17,573 nt of DNA from JBEBGV01 sp040081265 (GTDB lineage Bacteria > Acidobacteriota > Vicinamibacteria > Vicinamibacterales > UBA2999), in contig JBEBGV010000087.1 of NCBI GenBank assembly GCA_040081265.1, forward strand, positions 1-17,573. The letters are read 5' to 3'. Below the pieces are notes generated by a model that was not told the origin of the DNA, did no database searches, and worked only from the letters and a program-made list of their open reading frames with translations. A program made the position numbers and the translations under genes. This document shows, piece after piece, positions 13,822 to 17,573 of the stretch (the stretch's first letter is position 1; each line of letters starts with the position of its first letter).

Positions 13822-14220
13822 TTACTTGCCGCCGACTTTGGCAGCGCCAACCTTGGCAGCGCCTACCTTGGCAATCTTCAACGGCCGCTCGCCGATCCGC
13901 ACCGTCAGGTGCGCGGTCCGCTTGACGACTCGATAGGCGCGACCCATCGGTGCCGGTCGCACGCGCTTGGTCGAGGGCCCCTGGTCGGCATAACACGCCG
14001 CGACATAGAGGCGCTCGATGTCGCCACCAAACGTTTCCTTCTGCTGCGCATTGGCCACGGCCGAACGCAGCACCTTGGCCAGGTCGCGCGCCACGGTCTT
14101 GCGCGTGAACTGCAGCGTCGCCAGCGCCTGGTTGACGCTCTTGCCCCGGATCAACTCGCACACCAGGCCGGCCTTCTGGGCCGACGTCCGGATGTTGCGA
14201 GCGGTTGCCTGCGATTCCAT
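13822..14220 (-). CDS. rplV: 50S ribosomal protein L22
   Basis: L22 lines the peptide exit tunnel with a long beta hairpin. The 132-residue protein has the family core (RNIRTSAQKAGLVCELIRGK, the ALATLQFTRKTVARDLAKVL helix region) and the hairpin with RVRPAPMGRAYRVVKRTAHLTV. The C-terminal end is three copies of the pentapeptide AKVGA/AKVGG, encoded by a 15-base tandem repeat. It lies 16 bases after rpsS. Confidence 0.98.
   Translation of the reverse strand: MESQATARNIRTSAQKAGLVCELIRGKSVNQALATLQFTRKTVARDLAKVLRSAVANAQQKETFGGDIERLYVAACYADQGPSTKRVRPAPMGRAYRVVKRTAHLTVRIGERPLKIAKVGAAKVGAAKVGGK
13828..13872. repeat. 15-base tandem repeat, three copies, in rplV
   Basis: Three adjacent 15-base units (13828-13842, 13843-13857, 13858-13872) encode AKVGG, AKVGA and AKVGA at the C-terminus of L22. 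The two upstream copies in reading order differ by one base. The unit is a multiple of three, so copy-number change would lengthen or shorten the tail without a frameshift. Confidence 0.85.
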
Positions 14221-14236
14221 CGAACTCGCCCTCCGC

Positions 14237-14548
14237 CTACGACTTGCCGCCGGCCTGAGCCGCCGGTGCCGCCGAGGCCGCTTTCTCGGTCTTCGTCGTG
14301 TGGCCCTTGAACGTCCGGGTCGATGAGAACTCCCCGAGCTTGTGACCGACCATGTTCTCGGTCACGTACACCGGGATGAACTTCTTACCGTTGTGCACCG
14401 CCATCGTGTGCCCCACCATCTCGGGCACGACGGTCGAACGGCGCGACCACGTCTTGATGACCTTCTTCTCGTTCGCACGATTCATCGCCTCGAGCTTCTC
14501 GAGCAGCGGCGTGTCGACAAACGGACCCTTCTTCAGTGAACGGCTCAC
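14237..14548 (-). CDS. rpsS: 30S ribosomal protein S19
   Basis: S19 lies in the head of the small subunit and contacts tRNA and bridge regions. The 103-residue protein starts at GTG (MSRSLKKGPFVDTPLLEKL) with an excellent GAGGAGG ribosome binding site five bases upstream. The TWSRRSTVVPEMVGHTMAVH and FIPVYVTENMVGHKLGEFS blocks are typical. The C-terminal tail after TFKGH is Ala/Gln/Gly-rich and longer than in E. coli S19 (92 residues). Confidence 0.98.
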   Translation of the reverse strand: MSRSLKKGPFVDTPLLEKLEAMNRANEKKVIKTWSRRSTVVPEMVGHTMAVHNGKKFIPVYVTENMVGHKLGEFSSTRTFKGHTTKTEKAASAAPAAQAGGKS

Positions 14549-14564
14549 TTCGTCCTCCTCTGGA

Positions 14565-15389
14565 CTACTTGGGCCTGCGTTGCAGGATGAAGCGCGTGGT
14601 GTCCTTACGACGCCGCGTCTTGTATCCCTTGGTCGGCTGGCCCCACGGCGTCACCGGATGACGACCACCTGAGGTTTTTCCTTCACCACCACCGAGCGGG
14701 TGATCAACCGGGTTCATCGCGACACCGCGCACGTGCGGACGCTTGCCCAGCCAGCGGCTGCGACCCGCCTTGCCGATGGACACGTTCTCGTGATCCAGGT
14801 TGCCGACCTGACCGACGGTCGCCACGCACTCGACGTTGATCTTGCGAATCTCGCCCGACGGCATCTTGACCGAGGCGTAGCCGGCGTCTCTGGCCACCAG
14901 CTGCACCGTGGAGCCGGCGCTGCGCGCAATCTGCCCGCCCTTACCCGGCCGCAGCTCGACGTTGTGAATCATCGTGCCGAGCGGCATGTTCTTCAGCGGC
15001 AGGCAGTTGCCCGGCAGGATGTCGACGTTGTCCCCGGAAATCACCGAGTCACCCACCTTCACACCCACCGGGTGGAGGATGTAGCGCTTCTCGCCGTCGG
15101 CGTAGGTCACCAGGGCGATGCGCGCCGAGCGGTTCGGGTCGTACTCCACGGTCGCGACCTTCGCCGGAATGTCCTTCTTGTCGCGCTTGAAGTCGATGAT
15201 GCGATACAGGCGCTTGTGCCCGCCGCCTCGCCACCAGGACGTCAGGTGGCCGACATTGTTGCGCCCACCGGACCGGTGAAGGTTCTCGGTCAGCGGTCCA
15301 TGCGGCTCATTGGTCGTGATCTCATCGAAGGTCAGCGACGTCTTGCCACGCACACCTGGCGAGGTCGGGTTGTATTTACGAATCGGCAT
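14565..15389 (-). CDS. rplB: 50S ribosomal protein L2
   Basis: L2 supports the peptidyl-transferase centre and subunit joining. The 274-residue length matches the family (273 in E. coli). Conserved parts include the GRNNVGHLTSWWRGGGHKR segment, LKNMPLGTMIHNVE and the C-terminal MNPVDHP block. His 230 of that block, the widely conserved histidine, is present. The next usual histidine is Leu 232 (HPLGGGEG instead of HPHGGGEG). It starts 15 bases after rplW. Confidence 0.98.
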   Translation of the reverse strand: MPIRKYNPTSPGVRGKTSLTFDEITTNEPHGPLTENLHRSGGRNNVGHLTSWWRGGGHKRLYRIIDFKRDKKDIPAKVATVEYDPNRSARIALVTYADGEKRYILHPVGVKVGDSVISGDNVDILPGNCLPLKNMPLGTMIHNVELRPGKGGQIARSAGSTVQLVARDAGYASVKMPSGEIRKINVECVATVGQVGNLDHENVSIGKAGRSRWLGKRPHVRGVAMNPVDHPLGGGEGKTSGGRHPVTPWGQPTKGYKTRRRKDTTRFILQRRPK

Positions 15390-15404
15390 GAGTCTCAGGC
15401 CTCC

Positions 15405-15695
15405 CTACGCGCCCTGGAGGAAGTCAGGAAGCTTCTCGCCTTCGCGGAGCTTCACGTAGGCCTTCTTCCAGTCGGAGCGGCGTCCGATGTAACGGCCCTG
15501 GCGCTTGAACTTGCCATGCGCCAGCGACGTCCGCACGTCCTGCACCTTCGAGCCAAGCAGCGCCTCGACGGCGCGCTTGATATCAATCTTGTTGGCGTCG
15601 ATCGCCACCTGGAACACCAGTGTCCGGCCGTCCTCGCGGATGACCGTGGTCTTCTCGGTGATGAGCGGCCGCCTGATGACGTCAGTCAGTTTCAT
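15405..15695 (-). CDS. rplW: 50S ribosomal protein L23
   Basis: L23 forms part of the tunnel exit and is the docking site for trigger factor and signal recognition particle. The 96-residue sequence has VIRRPLITEKTTVI, the VAIDANKIDIKRAVEALLG segment and the RQGRYIGRRSDWKKAYVKL extension that enters the tunnel. It begins two bases after the rplD stop. Confidence 0.98.
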   Translation of the reverse strand: MKLTDVIRRPLITEKTTVIREDGRTLVFQVAIDANKIDIKRAVEALLGSKVQDVRTSLAHGKFKRQGRYIGRRSDWKKAYVKLREGEKLPDFLQGA

Positions 15696-15697
15696 GG

Positions 15698-16318
15698 CTA
15701 GCCCAGCGCCTCCTGCAGCTTCTCCAGCGCCGCCCGCGTCATCACCACACGACGCGTGTTCATCACGTCGCGGGCGCTGATCCGGTTGCTCGGCAGCACG
15801 CGCACGCCGGCGATATTGCGCACCGACAACGACAGCTTGTCCTCGGGCTTCACATCAACGATCAGCGCCCGGCCGTTCACGCCGATGCGCTTGAGCATCT
15901 CGGCGGCCGCCTTGGTCTTGATGTCGCTGACGCTCAACGCGTCGACCACGATCATCTCCCCGTCGCGCAGCTTCTGCATCAGCGCCGCACGCAGCGCGCC
16001 GAGCTCGACCTTCTTCGGCAGCTGATACGCGTAGCTGCGCGGCTGGGGGCCGAACGTCGTTCCGCCCTTGCGCCAGAGCGGATTGCGAGTCTCGCCAACG
16101 CGTGCCCGGCCTGTGCCCTTCTGGCGCCACGGCTTCTTGCCACTGCCGCTCACCATCGCGCGTGTCTTGGTCGCGTGTGTGCCGCGACGCTCGGACGCGT
16201 TCTGTGCCACCACCGACTCGTGAATCAGGTCGGTCTTGATGCGGCCACCAAACACTTCGTCGCGGAGGTCGACAGAGCCGACCTTCTCGTTCTGCTGGTT
16301 GACGACGTCTACAGTCAT
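15698..16318 (-). CDS. rplD: 50S ribosomal protein L4
   Basis: L4 forms the tunnel constriction with L22 and, in E. coli, represses the S10 operon. The 206-residue protein has the long rRNA-contacting loop with SGKKPWRQKGTGRARVGETR and PLWRKGGTTFGPQPRSYAY, then the Rossmann-like domain with ALIVDVKPEDK and the C-terminal RVVMTRAALEKLQEAL. I see no E. coli-like S10 leader, so autoregulation by L4 cannot be judged here. Confidence 0.98.
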   Translation of the reverse strand: MTVDVVNQQNEKVGSVDLRDEVFGGRIKTDLIHESVVAQNASERRGTHATKTRAMVSGSGKKPWRQKGTGRARVGETRNPLWRKGGTTFGPQPRSYAYQLPKKVELGALRAALMQKLRDGEMIVVDALSVSDIKTKAAAEMLKRIGVNGRALIVDVKPEDKLSLSVRNIAGVRVLPSNRISARDVMNTRRVVMTRAALEKLQEALG

Positions 16319-16323
16319 GATGA

Positions 16324-17007
16324 CTACTTCTTGCCCTTCTTCTTGACCGGCTCCACCTGTGCCACGCGCACCGGCTTGGCGGCCACCGCCTTGCGAATCA
16401 CGACGATGGCGTTGGGGCCACCCGGCACCGCACCCTCGACGAGCAGCAGGTTGTTCTCGGCGTCCACGCGCAGCACGCGCAGGTTGCGCACCGTGATGCG
16501 ATCGCTGCCCATGTGCCCGCCCATGCGCATGCCCTTGACGACACGCGAGGGGAACGACGAGGCACCAATCGAGCCAGGCGCACGGTGAAACATCGAGCCG
16601 TGTGACGCACGGCCACCCGCAAAGTGGTGGCGCTTGACCACACCCTGGAAGCCCTTGCCGCGGCTGGTGCCGATAACGTCGACGCGCTCGCCGTCGGCAA
16701 ACATCGACACATTGACCTGGTCACCCGGCTTCACCGGCTCACCGCCGGCCTTCACCTTCAGCTCGCGACGCACGCGCGTGGGCGGCACGCCGGCCTTCTT
16801 GAAGTGACCGGTGCTCGGCTTGTTCTCCTTGGTCGCCTTCGCTTCCACGAGCCCGAGCTGCACCGCCTGATACCCGTCGGTCTCCACGGTCTTCACCTGG
16901 GACACCACACAGGGACCGGCCTTGAGCACCGTTGCCGGCTGCACCACGCCGTCAGCTCCGAAGAGCTGCGTCATCCCGACTTTCTTGCCAATCAGTCCTG
17001 TCACCAT
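16324..17007 (-). CDS. rplC: 50S ribosomal protein L3
   Basis: L3 reaches the peptidyl-transferase centre with a long loop and starts large-subunit assembly. The 227-residue protein begins MVTGLIGKKVGMTQLF and has RGKGFQGVVKRHHFAGGRASHGS and the tip motif HRAPGSIGASSFPSRVVKGM. Ala 149 stands where E. coli L3 has the methylated Gln 150, so that modification is not expected. The C-terminal tail (about 18 residues more than E. coli) is basic. It is six bases after rpsJ. Confidence 0.98.
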   Translation of the reverse strand: MVTGLIGKKVGMTQLFGADGVVQPATVLKAGPCVVSQVKTVETDGYQAVQLGLVEAKATKENKPSTGHFKKAGVPPTRVRRELKVKAGGEPVKPGDQVNVSMFADGERVDVIGTSRGKGFQGVVKRHHFAGGRASHGSMFHRAPGSIGASSFPSRVVKGMRMGGHMGSDRITVRNLRVLRVDAENNLLLVEGAVPGGPNAIVVIRKAVAAKPVRVAQVEPVKKKGKK

Positions 17008-17013
17008 GGCGAC

Positions 17014-17349
17014 CTACTTCCCGTGCTCCTTGCCGAACGCCTTGATCTCGACGTCCACGCCAGCCGGCAGATCCAGCTTCATCAGCGCATCCACCGTCTG
17101 GGGCGTCGGCTCGAAGATATCGATCAGGCGCTTGTGCGTCCGAATCTCGAACTGTTCGCGCGACTTCTTGTCGACGTGCGGCGAACGCAGCACCGTCCAC
17201 TTGTTCTTCGAGGTCGGCAACGGAATCGGTCCCGCCAGGCGCGCGCCCGTCCGCTTCGCGGTCTCGACGATCTCGCCGGTGGACTGGTCGAGAATGCGCG
17301 AGTCATACGCCTTGAGCCGGATACGAATCTTGTCGCTGAACATTGCCAT
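17014..17349 (-). CDS. rpsJ: 30S ribosomal protein S10
   Basis: S10 is a small-subunit head protein and, as NusE, a transcription antitermination factor. The 111-residue sequence has IRIRLKAYDSRILDQSTGEI, the AKRTGARLAGPIPLPT loop, and SPHVDKKSREQFEIRTHKRL with LDLPAGVDVEI near the end. ATG at 17349 and ATG at 17343 are both possible starts; I keep the first. It is the first gene of the S10 cluster, 100 bases after tuf, across a repeat-bearing spacer. Confidence 0.97.
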   Translation of the reverse strand: MAMFSDKIRIRLKAYDSRILDQSTGEIVETAKRTGARLAGPIPLPTSKNKWTVLRSPHVDKKSREQFEIRTHKRLIDIFEPTPQTVDALMKLDLPAGVDVEIKAFGKEHGK

Positions 17350-17365
17350 TGGGTGTCTCTTCTTG

Positions 17366-17450
17366 GTTGCTGGTTGTTAGTTGCTGGTTGTTAGCAAGAG
17401 CTCTGAGCGCCCCCGCGACCACCAACCACTAACGACTAACCACTAACAAC
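17366..17450. repeat. Period-7 inverted repeat between tuf and rpsJ
   Basis: The left arm is two perfect copies of a 14-mer made of heptamers GTTGCTG and GTTGTTA (17366-17393). The right arm has heptamers ACCAACC, ACTAACG, ACTAACC, ACTAACA (17421-17448) facing the other way. Bases 17373-17394 pair with 17429-17450 at 18 of 22 positions around a 34-nt loop. The right arm runs into the tuf stop codon. It marks the junction between the elongation-factor genes and the S10 cluster. Confidence 0.85.
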
Positions 17451-17573
17451 TACTCGATAATTTCTGAAATCGTCCCGGCGCCGACGGTGCGGCCGCCTTC
17501 ACGAATCGCGAACCGGCTGCCCTTCTCGATGGCCACCGGCGTAATCAGCTCGCCCGTGATCGGCGTGTTGTCG
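17450..17573 (-). CDS. tuf: Elongation factor Tu, C-terminal part (window edge)
   Basis: Only the last 40 complete codons and the stop are in the window. The reading is unmistakable EF-Tu domain 3: ELITPVAIEKGSRFAIREGG followed by RTVGAGTISEIIE. EF-Tu brings aminoacyl-tRNA to the ribosome. The gene is cut by the window edge, not by mutation. Its position before rpsJ is the usual str-S10 junction. Confidence 0.97.
   Translation of the reverse strand, partial: DNTPITGELITPVAIEKGSRFAIREGGRTVGAGTISEIIE

Noticed and set aside
14700..15701. Plus-strand open frame of 333 codons opposite rplB and rplW
   Set aside because: It mirrors two highly conserved genes and has no credible ribosome binding site or protein features.

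Overview
The window is almost entirely one long ribosomal-protein gene cluster on the minus strand, read from right to left. The order is tuf (3' end only), rpsJ, rplC, rplD, rplW, rplB, rpsS, rplV, rpsC, rplP, rpmC, rpsQ, rplN, rplX, rplE, rpsN, rpsH, rplF, rplR, rpsE, rpmD, rplO, secY, adk, map, infA, rpmJ, rpsM, rpsK, rpsD, rpoA, rplQ. This is the fused S10-spc-alpha arrangement known from many bacteria. Every expected gene is present, intact and in canonical order. Together they supply ribosomal subunit proteins, the RNA polymerase alpha subunit, the protein-export channel SecY, adenylate kinase, methionine aminopeptidase and initiation factor IF-1.

The DNA is GC-rich. Spacers are short, several gene pairs overlap as ATGA or TGATG, and GTG starts are used for rpsS, rpsC, infA and the exported protein. 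S4, S14, L24, L36 and adenylate kinase all carry the cysteine-containing, zinc-binding form. High GC, gene order, the Map/IF-1/L36 linkage and period-7 intergenic repeats suggest an Acidobacteriota-like organism, possibly Vicinamibacteria. That placement is inference and needs a marker-gene tree.

The left 1.4 kb is different. A plus-strand gene (429-1181) converges on the cluster and encodes a small exported protein with a clear signal peptide and beta-barrel-like strands joined by Asp/Gly-rich turns. Its 5' leader can fold into several consecutive hairpins. The space between its end and the end of rplQ (1182-1397) holds hairpins that could end transcription from both sides.

The most unusual signal is a family of short period-7 tandem repeats arranged as inverted repeats in three long spacers of the cluster (tuf-rpsJ, rpsN-rpsH, rpmJ-infA). 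Smaller related traces occur at the ends of rplF and rpmC. They start at or next to the stop codon of the upstream gene. I see no phage, CRISPR, transposon or defence system here.
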